From: G965276765 sp965276825
Lineage (GTDB): Bacteria > Actinomycetota > Acidimicrobiia > Acidimicrobiales > Palsa-688
Reading direction: 5' to 3'
Length of the DNA stretch: 64,000 nucleotides
Assembly (NCBI GenBank): GCA_965276825.1
Contig: OZ255630.1
Span: 806,001-870,000 of the forward strand
In this document: piece after piece, positions 35,777 to 44,660 of the stretch
Numbering within the stretch: position 1 is the first letter of the stretch
How the letters are laid out: every line of letters begins with the position of its first letter
Position numbers and translations under genes: made by a program
Notes under the pieces: generated by a model
Told to the model about the DNA's origin: nothing
Database searches by the model: none
The model's input: only the letters and a program-made list of their open reading frames with translations

Positions 35777-35964
35777 CCTCCCCGGGCAGGCGCCCGGCCG
35801 ACCGGACACGCGCCCGGCCGACCTGGCCGTCCTCAAGCATGCGACGGGGCTGCCGATAGCTGTCATATGGACCGCATCGGATCCCCGAGCACGGCCGCCG
35901 CCGGGCGGCCGGGCGAAGTCAGCCGCGCCGCCCGCTCGTGGACACCCGCGACGGGGGCGGCTCG

Positions 35965-36219
35965 ATGAGCCTGCTGATGTCCCCGGCCGTCGCCGCTCCC
36001 TACGAGGAGGCCGGTCGGTCCCTGCGGCTGGCCCGCGTCCGGGCGTCGATGTCGCAGCAGTTCCTCGGGATCCTGCTCGGTGCCACCCAGCAGACCGTCT
36101 CGCGCTGGGAGCAGGGCCTCGGTGCGCCGGGCCGCTCGGCCCAGGGGTCGCTGTGCTCGGTCCTCGGGCTGCCACGCGACCTGTGGTCGCTGCGCGCCCG
36201 GCATCCCCTCGCCGGCTGA
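35965..36219 (+). CDS. XRE-type helix-turn-helix protein
   Basis: An 84-residue DNA-binding protein. The helix-turn-helix reads RSLRLARVRASMSQQFLGIL, then GATQQTVSRWEQGLGAP, with a short hydrophobic tail. ATG 35965 is preferred; GTG 35938 is also in frame. It ends 44 bp before treY and may be co-transcribed, although treY has its own -10-like hexamer. The target is unknown. Confidence 0.65.
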   Translation: MSLLMSPAVAAPYEEAGRSLRLARVRASMSQQFLGILLGATQQTVSRWEQGLGAPGRSAQGSLCSVLGLPRDLWSLRARHPLAG

Positions 36220-36251
36220 GCGACACCCGGGTCAACGACCCGCGGGGCGGG

Positions 36252-36257
36252 TACCGT
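36252..36257 (+). promoter_or_regulatory. -10 hexamer TACCGT, leaderless start of treY
   Basis: TACCGT, then 6 nt, then GTG 36264. Confidence 0.45.
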
Positions 36258-36263
36258 CCAGCG

Positions 36264-39128
36264 GTGCCTGGATCCACCGCCGGTCTGCCTTCGTCTCCCA
36301 ACCCTCCGAGGGCGACCTACCGGGTCCAGATGCACGCGGGCTTCGACTTCGATGCCGCCGCCGCCCAGGCGGGCTACCTGGCCGAGCTCGGCGTCAGCCA
36401 CCTCTACCTGTCACCCATCCTGCAGGCCGCTCCTGGCAGCACCCACGGCTACGACGTGGTCGACCCGACCCGGGTCAATCGGGAGCTCGGCGGGGCCGAG
36501 GGCCACGCCAGGCTGGGGCGGGCACTCGGGGCGGTGGGCATCGGGCAGCTGGTCGACGTGGTGCCCAACCACATGGCCATCACCGGCAGGGACAACGCCT
36601 GGTGGTGGGACGTGCTCACCCACGGGCCATCGAGCGTCTACGCCGACTACTTCGACGTCGACTGGCAGCCTTCGGATCCCCGCCTGCGCGACACCGTGCT
36701 GCTCGCCATCCTCGGCGACCACTACGGGCGTGAGCTCGAGGCTGGGCACATGGCGCTGGTCCGGGAGGGCGACGAGGTGGTGCTGCACTACTTCGACCAC
36801 GCCGCGCCCCTCGACCCTTCGAGCCTGGACACGATCCTCCTCGGCGCGGCGGCGCGCCTCCCTGCCGACCCCGAGGATCCCCGCCTCGAGCTCGAGCGCC
36901 TCGCCGGGTTCGTGGCCGCCCTTCCGCCGTCGTCGAGCCGGGGGGGCGAGGAGATCGCAGATCGACACCGGGCCACCGACGAGCTGCGCGCCCGGCTGGC
37001 CGCCCTCGGGGCGTCCGCACCCTCCGTGTTCGACGCCGTCGACGCCGAGCTGGCTGCGGTCAACGCCGACCCCGACGCCGTCGACGCCGTGCTCGCCCGG
37101 CAGAACTACCGCCTGGCGTGGTGGCGCAGCGCCGGTGAGAACCTCGACTACCGGCGCTTCTTCGACATCAACGACCTGGCCGCCATCCGAGTCGAGGAGG
37201 CCAAGGTGTTCGCCGACAGCCACCGCCTGATCCTGGCCTGGCTGGCCGATGGCGTGGTCGACGGCGTGCGGGTCGATCACATCGACGGGCTCTACGACCC
37301 GGCCAGGTACCTCCGCAGGCTGTCCGCCGGCGCCCCGTCCGGCTGGGTGCTGGTCGAGAAGATCCTCGAGGGCGACGAGGAGCTGCCTGCACGCTGGCCG
37401 GTCGCGGGGACGACCGGCTACGACTGGCTCAACCGGGTTGGTGACCTCTTCACCCATCCGGGCGGCTGGGAGCGGGTCGTGGCCGGCTACCGGCAGTTCG
37501 CGTCGGTGACCGACCGCTACGAGGAGCTCGTCTACCGGGCCAAGCAGGAGGTGCTCAACGGGACCCTCGCGGCCGACGTCAACCGGCTGGTCGCCAAGCT
37601 GGCGGCCATCTGCGAGCGCCGACGTCGCTATCGCGACTACACCCGCAGGGACCTCCACGACGCCCTCGCCGAGGTGGGCGCCGGGTACGGGGTGTACCGG
37701 ACCTACCTGTCGCTGGCCGGTGGCCTCGAGACCGCCACCGAGGGTGCGGACGCCATCGAGGACGGCTCGGCCGCGCCCGGGGCGTCGCAGGCCGACGAGG
37801 CCCTCGTGGCCCTGCGGGCCCCCGCCGACCGCGACGTCGAGATCGTGACCGGCGCCGTCCGGGCCGCGGGCATGCGCCGCCCCGACCTCGACGAGGCCCT
37901 CCTCGAGATGCTGCGCGACCTGCTGCTCGGCCGGCTCCAGGGCTCCGGCGAGGCCGACTTCGCCCTCAGGTTCCAGCAGCTGACCGGCCCGGTGATGGCC
38001 AAGGCGGTCGAGGACACCGTCTTCTACCGGTACCTGCCGCTCCTGTCGCTCAACGAGGTCGGCGGCGACCCCGGCCACGTCGGCGCCGATCTGGCCGGAT
38101 TTCACCGCGGCAACGAGACGGCGGCCGCCGAGCACCCTGCCGCCCTCCTCGCCCTCTCGACCCACGACACCAAGCGCAGTGAGGACGTGCGCGCCCGGAT
38201 CAGCGTCCTGGCCGAGGTGGCCGGCGAGTGGCAGGACGCGGTCGAACGCTGGTGGGACGGCGTCACCGCCGGCGGCGTCGTTCCCCCCGACCGCAACACC
38301 GCCTGGCTGCTGCTCCAGACCCTCGTCGGGGCGTGGCCGGTCAGCGCCGAGCGCGCCCAGGCCTACCTCGAGAAGGCCACCAGGGAGGCCAAGGAGCACA
38401 CCTCGTGGACCGAACCCGATCCCGTCTACGACGAGATCACCGCCGCCTTCGCGACCGGGGCGGTGTCCGACCCGGCCACGGTGGCCATCGTCGAGGAGCT
38501 GGTCGCCCTCGTCCGCCGCCCCGGGCGGGCCGTCTCGCTCGGCTCGAAGCTGATCACCCTGACCGCTCCCGGCGTCCCCGACCTGTACCAGGGCAGCGAG
38601 CTGTGGGACCTGTCGCTGGTCGACCCGGACAACCGGCGCCCGGTCGACTACGACCAGCGGGCCAAGCTGCTGGCCGGTCTGGCGTCGTCGACCGCCGCGG
38701 ACCTGTGGGCGACCGACGACGACGATGGTGTGGTCAAGCTGGCCGTGGTCGCTGCCGCGCTGCGGGCCCGCCGCGAGCTGCCGGTCGCCTACGAACCCGG
38801 ATCGGCCTACGTGCCGCTGCTCGCCGACGGGCCGGCCGCCGATCACCTGGTGGGGTTCGCCAGGGGCGCGGACGCGGCCACCCCGGCCGCGCTCACCTTC
38901 GCCATCCGCTGGCCGGTGGTCCTCGAGCGCAACGGCGGGTGGCGGCACACGACGATCACCCTGCCGGAAGGGAGGTGGGTCGATCGCTTGAGCGGTGCCA
39001 CCCGATCGGGGGAGGTGGCCGCCGGCGACCTGCTCGGACGGCTCCCCGTGGCCCTGCTGGTCGGCGAGGACGACGAGCCCGGTGCAGAGCGGCGCGCCGG
39101 CGAAGAAAGGATGGCCGACGATGGATGA
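36264..39128 (+). CDS. treY: Maltooligosyl trehalose synthase
   Basis: GH13_26 enzyme that turns the reducing end of maltodextrins into a terminal trehalosyl unit. It has 954 residues from GTG 36264, longer than the usual 750-850, with extra sequence in the middle (for example the acidic EGADAIEDGSAAPGA). Core motifs present are RVQMHAGFDFDAAAA, LYLSPILQAAPGSTHGYDVV, VDVVPNHMAI, GVRVDHIDGLYDP (nucleophile Asp), WVLVEKILEGDEELP (acid/base Glu) and LSTHDTKRSEDVRAR. It overlaps treZ by 8 nt, so the pair is coupled. GTG 36264 is favoured by the TACCGT hexamer 6 nt upstream. Confidence 0.95.
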   Translation: MPGSTAGLPSSPNPPRATYRVQMHAGFDFDAAAAQAGYLAELGVSHLYLSPILQAAPGSTHGYDVVDPTRVNRELGGAEGHARLGRALGAVGIGQLVDVVPNHMAITGRDNAWWWDVLTHGPSSVYADYFDVDWQPSDPRLRDTVLLAILGDHYGRELEAGHMALVREGDEVVLHYFDHAAPLDPSSLDTILLGAAARLPADPEDPRLELERLAGFVAALPPSSSRGGEEIADRHRATDELRARLAALGASAPSVFDAVDAELAAVNADPDAVDAVLARQNYRLAWWRSAGENLDYRRFFDINDLAAIRVEEAKVFADSHRLILAWLADGVVDGVRVDHIDGLYDPARYLRRLSAGAPSGWVLVEKILEGDEELPARWPVAGTTGYDWLNRVGDLFTHPGGWERVVAGYRQFASVTDRYEELVYRAKQEVLNGTLAADVNRLVAKLAAICERRRRYRDYTRRDLHDALAEVGAGYGVYRTYLSLAGGLETATEGADAIEDGSAAPGASQADEALVALRAPADRDVEIVTGAVRAAGMRRPDLDEALLEMLRDLLLGRLQGSGEADFALRFQQLTGPVMAKAVEDTVFYRYLPLLSLNEVGGDPGHVGADLAGFHRGNETAAAEHPAALLALSTHDTKRSEDVRARISVLAEVAGEWQDAVERWWDGVTAGGVVPPDRNTAWLLLQTLVGAWPVSAERAQAYLEKATREAKEHTSWTEPDPVYDEITAAFATGAVSDPATVAIVEELVALVRRPGRAVSLGSKLITLTAPGVPDLYQGSELWDLSLVDPDNRRPVDYDQRAKLLAGLASSTAADLWATDDDDGVVKLAVVAAALRARRELPVAYEPGSAYVPLLADGPAADHLVGFARGADAATPAALTFAIRWPVVLERNGGWRHTTITLPEGRWVDRLSGATRSGEVAAGDLLGRLPVALLVGEDDEPGAERRAGEERMADDG

Positions 39129-40851
39129 GTTGCGGGTGTGGGCGCCGGGCCACGAGCGGGTGGACGCGGTGCTCGACGACGCGTCCGCCGCCATGGCCGA
39201 GGCGGGGGGCGGGTGGTGGTCGGCCCGGATCGGCGACCTTCCCGCCGGCACGCGCTACCGGTTCTCGGTCGACGGCGGGCCGGCCCGGCCCGATCCGAGG
39301 AGCCGCTGGCAGCCGGAGGGGATCGGAGGGCCGTCCGCCGTCTACGACCACGCCGCCTTCGCGTGGAGCGACGGCGCCTGGCGTGGGCGCCGCCTGGCCG
39401 CCAGCCCGATCTACGAGCTCCACGTCGGGACGTTCACCCCCGAGGGCACCTTCGACGCGGCCATCGGCCGCCTCGACCACCTCGTCGACCTGGGCATCGG
39501 GGCGGTCGAGCTGCTCCCCGTCGCCGAGTATGGCGGCGAGCGGGGCTGGGGCTACGACGGGGTGCTGCTCTGGGCGGTCCACCATGCCTACGGCGGCCCC
39601 GACGGCCTCAAGGCCCTGGTCGACGCGGCCCACGCCCGCGGCATCGCCGTCATCCTCGACGTCGTCTACAACCACCTCGGGCCGGCCGGCAACCACCTGG
39701 CCGACTTCGGCCCGTACTTCACCGACCGCTACGCCACCCCGTGGGGCCAGGCGGTCAACGTCGACGGCGCGGGGAGCGACGGCGTGCGCCGCTTCGTCAT
39801 CGACAACGCCTGCGCCTGGCTCGAGGACTACCACCTCGACGGCCTGCGCCTGGACGCGGTCCACGCCATCGTCGACGAGAGCGCCCTGCACCTGCTCGAG
39901 GAGCTGGCCACGACGGTGGCGGCCCTGGAGGAGCGCACCGGTCGCACCCGATGGTTGATCGCCGAGAGCGACCGGAACGACCCACGCCTGGTGGCCTCGA
40001 CCGAGGCCGGTGGCTACGGCCTCGACGCGGTGTGGTCCGACGACTTCCACCACGCCGTCCACGCCGCCCTCACCGGGGAGCGATCCGGCTACTACGTCGA
40101 CTTCGGCTCCCTCGACGACATCGCCGCCGCCCTCGCCCGCGTCTACGTGTACGGCCGCCGGTGGTCGCCGTTCCGCCAGCGTCACCACGGGCGTCCGGTC
40201 GGGTCGCGGCCAGGCTCCCGCTTCCTCGCCTACGCGCAGAACCACGACCAGATCGGCAACCGGGCGGCCGGGGAGCGCCTCGCCGCGCTGGTGTCGCCTG
40301 GGCGGGCCAAGATCGCCGCCGCCCTCACCCTCACCGGGCCCGGGCTGCCCATGCTGTTCCAGGGGGAGGAGTGGGGGGCGTCGACGCCCTGGCAGTACTT
40401 CACCGACCACCAGGACCCCGAGCTCGGCCGGGCCGTCAGCGAGGGCCGGCGGGGTGAGTTTGCCTCCTTCGGCTGGGCGCCCGACGACGTGCCCGACCCC
40501 CAGGACGCGGCCACCTTCGAGCGCAGCCGGCTCGACTGGGACGAGCTCGGCGACGGCGTCCACGCCTCTCTCCTGACCTGGCACCGGGACCTCCTCGCCC
40601 TGCGTCGACGCGTCGGGGACCTGACCGACGGCCGGCTCGACGCCGTGCGCGTCGAGACCTCGGAGACCTGGCTGCGCATGGAGCGCGGCTCGGTCACCGT
40701 CGCCCTCAACATCGGGTCCTCCACCGTCGACGTCGCCGTCACCCCCGGGGCCGGCACCACGCTGGCCTCGGACCCCGCGGTGACCGTCGACCCCGCCGGC
40801 GGGGCGGTGACCCTGCCCCCGGACACGGTGGTGGTCCTGCACCGGGGCTAG
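39121..40851 (+). CDS. treZ: Malto-oligosyltrehalose trehalohydrolase
   Basis: GH13_10 enzyme that cuts trehalose from the end made by TreY. It has 576 residues. The N-terminal CBM48-like domain (DELRVWAPGHERVD) is followed by IYELHVGTFTPEGTFDAAI, VILDVVYNHLGPAGNH, DGLRLDAVHAI (nucleophile), WLIAESDRNDPR (acid/base) and YAQNHDQIGNRAAGERL. The C-terminal beta domain ends at the stop. ATG 39121 overlaps the treY stop by 8 nt, with AAAGGA upstream. TreY and TreZ together release trehalose from glycogen, linking to the glg genes elsewhere in the window. Confidence 0.95.
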   Translation: MDELRVWAPGHERVDAVLDDASAAMAEAGGGWWSARIGDLPAGTRYRFSVDGGPARPDPRSRWQPEGIGGPSAVYDHAAFAWSDGAWRGRRLAASPIYELHVGTFTPEGTFDAAIGRLDHLVDLGIGAVELLPVAEYGGERGWGYDGVLLWAVHHAYGGPDGLKALVDAAHARGIAVILDVVYNHLGPAGNHLADFGPYFTDRYATPWGQAVNVDGAGSDGVRRFVIDNACAWLEDYHLDGLRLDAVHAIVDESALHLLEELATTVAALEERTGRTRWLIAESDRNDPRLVASTEAGGYGLDAVWSDDFHHAVHAALTGERSGYYVDFGSLDDIAAALARVYVYGRRWSPFRQRHHGRPVGSRPGSRFLAYAQNHDQIGNRAAGERLAALVSPGRAKIAAALTLTGPGLPMLFQGEEWGASTPWQYFTDHQDPELGRAVSEGRRGEFASFGWAPDDVPDPQDAATFERSRLDWDELGDGVHASLLTWHRDLLALRRRVGDLTDGRLDAVRVETSETWLRMERGSVTVALNIGSSTVDVAVTPGAGTTLASDPAVTVDPAGGAVTLPPDTVVVLHRG

Positions 40852-40870
40852 CCGGGGTGGCCGAGCTGCG

Positions 40871-40879
40871 TGCTAGCGT
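40871..40879 (+). promoter_or_regulatory. Extended -10 (TGCTAGCGT) of tRNA-Val
   Basis: TGC followed by TAGCGT ends 16 nt before the tRNA 5' end, a spacing usual for stable-RNA promoters. Confidence 0.4.
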
Positions 40880-40895
40880 TTCCCACCGCACTCGC

Positions 40896-40972
40896 GGGCG
40901 TATAGCTCAGTTGGTTAGAGCGCATGCATGACGCGCATGAGGTCGGGGGTTCGATTCCCTCTACGCCCACCA
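40896..40972 (+). tRNA. tRNA-Val (GAC)
   Basis: A full cloverleaf of 77 nt with encoded CCA. The acceptor stem is GGGCGTA/TACGCCC, the D arm is GCTC...GAGC, and the anticodon stem CATGC/GCATG encloses ATGACGC, giving anticodon GAC (40930-40932). The T arm is GGGGG-TTCGATT-CCCTC with one G-U pair. Its 3' end overlaps the 3' end of an integrase relic on the opposite strand, which marks it as an attachment site. Confidence 0.95.
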
Positions 40973-41347
40973 CCGCTGAGCAGGACCTCTACCTCCAGGG
41001 AGCGGAGGCGGAGGGCCTGAAATCCCCCGGCGTGCGCGCCACGTGCGCGAAGGATCGGGGGCGATGCCGGCGAGCAGGGCCTCCATGCGGGTCGCGACAT
41101 CGGCCACCGGTCTCACCCGGCGCCTGTCGCGCCGGTAGAGGGTCCGAGGGTCGTCACCGAGAACGTGGGCTACCTCCTCGATGCTGGCACCGGCGTCCGA
41201 CAGCAGCGAGACGGCGCTGAGCTTTCCCACCTCGAGGCACGGCATGGGACGCTCGGCGACGAGACGTCGGACGTGGCGCTCGGTGATGCCGAGCCGCGTC
41301 GTGACCTGCTCGACGGACAGTAACTGAGGGATCTCCTGGTCGGGCAT
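40961..41347 (-). pseudogene. Chimeric excisionase - integrase relic at tRNA-Val
   Basis: One open frame of 128 residues from ATG 41347. Residues 1-44 are an excisionase-type helix-turn-helix (LLSVEQVTTRLGITERHVRR, then MPCLEVGKL). Directly after it comes SLLSDAGASIEEVAHVLGDD and VRPVADVATRMEALLAG, which is the C-terminal end of an actinobacterial tyrosine recombinase. The whole integrase body appears deleted. The conserved LGH now reads LGD and the region around the catalytic Tyr is degenerate (RTLYRRDRRR). It runs 12 bp into the 3' end of tRNA-Val, as integrase genes do at their attachment site. Confidence 0.75.
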
Positions 41348-41518
41348 CTCGCTCCTTGTTTCCTGTCGCCATTTTCCTGCTGAAACCTCTCCGTTGCCGA
41401 AGGTTCGCTTTCGCCAGATACCTGGCCGTCGGCTCAGCTCAATTATTGGACGGTTACCTGTCGGCAGTCTCATGGTCATGTGAGCTCCTCGAGCCGGTGA
41501 TCGTGGAACACTGACGGC
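41348..41518. promoter_or_regulatory. Upstream region of the two-component operon
   Basis: 171 bp of visibly lower G+C than its surroundings. It contains AACACT (41507-41512), which ends 6 nt before GTG 41519 and resembles a -10 with one mismatch. No operator is evident. Confidence 0.35.
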
Positions 41519-42190
41519 GTGGAAGCTCGGGCGAGTGTGTTGGTGGTCGACGACGAGAAGACGCAGCGTTACGTCCTCCGGCAGTATCTGACCAAGGAGG
41601 GCTACGACGTGGTCGAGGCTGACAACGGTATCGACGCCCTGGAGATACTGAGGAAAGGTCACATTGACGTGGCCTTGGTCGATGTCATGATGCCGGGTCT
41701 CGACGGCTTGGATCTGGTCCGGCTGGTCCGGCAGGAGTCCGACATTCCGATCATCATGGTGACGGCCAGGGGTGAGGAGTCCAGCAGGGTGGCGGGTCTC
41801 GATCTGGGCGCGGACGACTACGTGGTCAAGCCGTACTCGATGCCCGAGGTCATCGCCCGGGTTCGGGCCCGGCTGCGTCGTCATTCCGGAACGGAGGCTC
41901 TACCGGCTCCTTTGCGAGCAGGCGCGCTCGAGATCGATCTCGACGCTCGGCGCTGCACGGTCGCCGGCAGGGAGGTAGAGCTGACCAGACGCGAGTTCGA
42001 CCTGCTCGCAGTGCTGGTCAGCCAACAGGGCCGGGTGCTCAGCCGCTTTCAACTGCTGGAGGCGGCCTGGGGCACGACCTATCTGACCGAGAAGACCGTC
42101 GATGTGCACCTGAACAAGCTGCGAGCGAAGCTCGGCGATGCGGTCACCGTGACCGCCTTGCGCGGTGTCGGCTACCGCCTCGAAAAGTGA
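41519..42190 (+). CDS. OmpR/PhoB-family response regulator
   Basis: A 223-residue regulator. The receiver domain (about 6-118) has acidic residues D11-D12, phospho-acceptor D55 in VDVMMPGLDGLDL, and K104 in VVKPYSMPE. The winged-helix DNA-binding domain (about 128-223) shows VELTRREFDLLAVLVSQQG, then LEAAWG, TVDVHLNKLRAKLGD and VTALRGVGYRLEK. GTG 41519 overlaps no other gene. Its stop overlaps the histidine kinase start (GTGA), so the two form a coupled pair. The signal is unknown. Confidence 0.95.
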   Translation: MEARASVLVVDDEKTQRYVLRQYLTKEGYDVVEADNGIDALEILRKGHIDVALVDVMMPGLDGLDLVRLVRQESDIPIIMVTARGEESSRVAGLDLGADDYVVKPYSMPEVIARVRARLRRHSGTEALPAPLRAGALEIDLDARRCTVAGREVELTRREFDLLAVLVSQQGRVLSRFQLLEAAWGTTYLTEKTVDVHLNKLRAKLGDAVTVTALRGVGYRLEK

Positions 42191-43590
42191 GAACCGTCCT
42201 CTCCTCCCTCAGGATCCGGGTCCTGGCGGTGATGGTCATTCCCGCCGCGATCCTGATCGTCGGCGCGTTTCTCACCTTCAGCCACATCAGTGCCGTGTCG
42301 GAACAGAGCAGGTCCTACCAATCCGACGACAGCACGGCTCAGGCTGTAGCCCAGGCTGCCGGTGTCAACCCGGGACGCGTCGAGTTCGCCGCATTCCAGA
42401 CCATCATCGGAGACGACCAGATCCTGGTGAGCTATCACGGTCAGTGGCTGTATCGCGGACCGGCGAACCACGATCCCGCAAAGTTCACGATCACCAAGTT
42501 GTTTGCCGGCGGTCACGTGACCGTCGTCGGTGACGTCGACGGCACCACCGTCTTGTCACTCCAGTTGACCGCCATCGCTGCGGGCCTGCTCGTCCTGCTG
42601 GCCGCCGTGGCGCTGCTCGGCACCACCACGCTGATCCGTGGCATCCGCGAACCGCTGGAGCGGGCCGCATCGGTCGCTGACCGTCTCGCCGGCGGTGACC
42701 TCGCCGCCCGCATGGGGTCGAATGGTCCCGACCAGTTCCGACGCCTCGCCCGGGCCTTCGACACCATGGCCGGACGCCTCCAAGCCGCCGATCGCGATCA
42801 GGAGCAGTTCCTCTCCGACCTCGCCCACGAGATCGCCACCCCCGTCACCGCGGTCATCGGCCTGGCCGGCGCAGCGCTCGATCAAACCATCGATACCCCC
42901 GCTCAGCTACAAGAGGCGACAGGACTGTTGGAGGGAGAAACGACCAGGCTGCGAAGCCTGCTCGATGATCTCCGCCACCTCCGCATGCTCGAGCTCCCCA
43001 GCTCCGTCGAAACCCAGCCGGTCGATCTCGCCGGACTGTGCGACAGCCTTGCCCGACTCTTCGCCGCCCCCGCCCAGGCCGCCGGCCTCGACCTCCAGGT
43101 CCACGCCCCGAACCTCGACGTGGTCTCCGACCCGCGCTTCGTCGAACGGATCCTGACCAACTTCCTCACCAACGCCATCCGCTACACCCCGACCGGTGGA
43201 ACGGTGCAGATCAAGACTGCCCAAGGCAGTCAGGACACCATCGTGGTATCGGTATCCGACACCGGCATCGGGATCCCACCCGACGAACACGACCGGATCT
43301 TCGACCGCTTCCACCGGGTCGACACCGCCCGCGACCGGGTCTCAGGGGGCACCGGGCTCGGCCTCGCCATCGCCCGACGAGCCGCGGTCACCCTCGGAGG
43401 CAGGATCGAAGTCGACAGCACACCCGGCCAGGGCAGCGAATTCCGTCTCATCCTGCCCACCCGCCCACTCACCGGGTCTGGCGTCGAACCCGTCGACGGC
43501 GAACCTCACGCTGCGACGTCGACCCTCACGCCGCCGGCGTCGACCCCCTCCAAGACACCGCCAGCCACCCGACCGCGCGAGACGGCCTAA
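42187..43590 (+). CDS. Sensor histidine kinase
   Basis: A 467-residue membrane kinase. A first helix spans about residues 11-33, an extracytoplasmic loop about 34-122 and a second helix about 124-150. A HAMP domain (about 150-203) is followed by the H box LSDLAHEIATPVTAVIG with H214, the N box ILTNFLTNAIRYTP, the G1 box VSDTGIGIPPDEHDRI, and GGTGLGLAIARRAA. The C-terminus is a Pro/Thr-rich tail. It phosphorylates the response regulator encoded just upstream, with which it overlaps by 4 nt. The loop shows no known ligand domain. Confidence 0.95.
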   Translation: MRTVLSSLRIRVLAVMVIPAAILIVGAFLTFSHISAVSEQSRSYQSDDSTAQAVAQAAGVNPGRVEFAAFQTIIGDDQILVSYHGQWLYRGPANHDPAKFTITKLFAGGHVTVVGDVDGTTVLSLQLTAIAAGLLVLLAAVALLGTTTLIRGIREPLERAASVADRLAGGDLAARMGSNGPDQFRRLARAFDTMAGRLQAADRDQEQFLSDLAHEIATPVTAVIGLAGAALDQTIDTPAQLQEATGLLEGETTRLRSLLDDLRHLRMLELPSSVETQPVDLAGLCDSLARLFAAPAQAAGLDLQVHAPNLDVVSDPRFVERILTNFLTNAIRYTPTGGTVQIKTAQGSQDTIVVSVSDTGIGIPPDEHDRIFDRFHRVDTARDRVSGGTGLGLAIARRAAVTLGGRIEVDSTPGQGSEFRLILPTRPLTGSGVEPVDGEPHAATSTLTPPASTPSKTPPATRPRETA

Positions 43591-43715
43591 ACGGGACAGA
43601 TCGGCCGCAGAGTCCGGTCACGCTTGGAGAGCTACCCGCCAGACTGCCGTCACGTAACCCTGCAATAACTTCGGGCTTCTAACGTCGGTGATGTCGCCCA
43701 CCAAAGGACATCATC

Positions 43716-43934
43716 ATGGGATCGTTCATCTTCGGCCTCGCATTCGGCGCAGCCATCGCGCTCATCCTCATCGGGTTCACCATCCGGGCCATCGTCCAGC
43801 AAACACACACCGGCACTCAGACATGCCGCAAGCATCCCGCCCAGGACGACACAGCAAATGAAAGCAGCGCAGAGCTCGCTGACATCGAGCTCGCGACCGT
43901 TCTCGAAAACGAGTGGAAGGCCAATCGACGTTGA
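43716..43934 (+). CDS. Small membrane protein downstream of the two-component system
   Basis: A 72-residue protein. A Gly/Ala/Ile-rich transmembrane helix (about 3-27, MGSFIFGLAFGAAIALILIG) is followed by a polar tail containing one Cys and an acidic C-terminal region. ATG 43716 has AAAGGA 7 nt upstream. No family is recognised. Its position suggests an accessory or target of the two-component pair (inference). Confidence 0.6.
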   Translation: MGSFIFGLAFGAAIALILIGFTIRAIVQQTHTGTQTCRKHPAQDDTANESSAELADIELATVLENEWKANRR

Positions 43935-43964
43935 GACAAGGCCGGGCGTGAAGCGGGCCTCGCT

Positions 43965-44163
43965 TTTCACCCTCCAACGGCGCCGGAGCCGAGGTGGGCT
44001 CGGTCACTGCGTCGCCGTAGGCGCCGCCGGCGATCCCATGGACGGGAGGAGCCCCACGTGCTTTGGCCCGGTCGGTGAAGGCTGAGGTGGTGAACTGCTC
44101 TGGGGCGCCCTGATCGCGGTGTATGAACGCACCGAAGGTTGGTCGGTGGCTCTCGGCGGCCAT
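43965..44163 (-). pseudogene. IS3-family transposase (orfB, integrase core) relic
   Basis: The minus-strand frame reads FIHRDQGAPEQFTTSAFTDR, then GGAYGDAVTEP. This resembles the IS3 OrfB segment H-S-D-x-G-x-Q-(Y/F)-T-S ... G-D-x-Y-D-N-A-x-x-E, which carries the catalytic Asp and Glu. The His-Ser-Asp has become His-Arg-Asp and the frame is not preserved outside this piece. It is a short dead fragment. Confidence 0.55.
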
Positions 44164-44392
44164 ACCCAGCGCGTTGGTCGGGGCGTCACGTCGGCGTGGG
44201 GGCTCGACAGACGAGTGGTGTCGGGCGCTTCGACTCGGCCCGGGTCACGCTGCTGATGCCGTGGTGGTGGTCACTTGCCGCGTCGCAAACGTTGACCTGC
44301 GAAACCGGGCCTCCAGTACGGCGGCAGCTGCGCAATGGACGCGGGCCCTTTGGTCGGCAACGTGGGCGATCCGACCGGCGATTGTTTGGAGG
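44164..44392. other. Non-coding stretch between relics
   Basis: No intact gene is seen. Further upstream parts of the IS3 transposase may persist here but are not recognisable with confidence. Confidence 0.4.
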
Positions 44393-44660
44393 AAGGGCGC
44401 CTAAAACGGGCTTGTTTGCTATGCGAGGAGAAAACTCGGGAGCCACGATGAGCAGCACGGGCACCCGGGCATGTGGGAGGTGGTCGATCGGGGCAGTCAA
44501 TTCGAGCAGCGCTCCGACCCGGACCTCGTTGCGCCAGCTCGGAGCCCGCTCAGCACTGACCCGAGTGAACCATTCGTAGGCATCGTCTTCGAACATGGTT
44601 CCGACGAGCCAGGTGATGGCGCCGCGGTAACCCTCGAGCTGGATGCCCGCGAGAACTTCA
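44393..44660 (-). pseudogene. Alpha/beta-hydrolase fragment
   Basis: In one minus-strand frame, AYEWFTRVSAERAPSW and then IDHLPHARVPVLLIVAPEF resemble the cap-to-core part of alpha/beta hydrolases, where (I/V)-x-V-P-(V/T)-L-(L/V) precedes the catalytic Asp. The nucleophile elbow and the catalytic His are absent. It abuts the 3' end of the methyltransferase gene. Confidence 0.35.

Noticed and set aside
36411..39251. 946-codon minus-strand frame opposite treY
   Set aside because: It is a shadow of treY, composed of Gly/Val/Asp-rich repeats with no family match.
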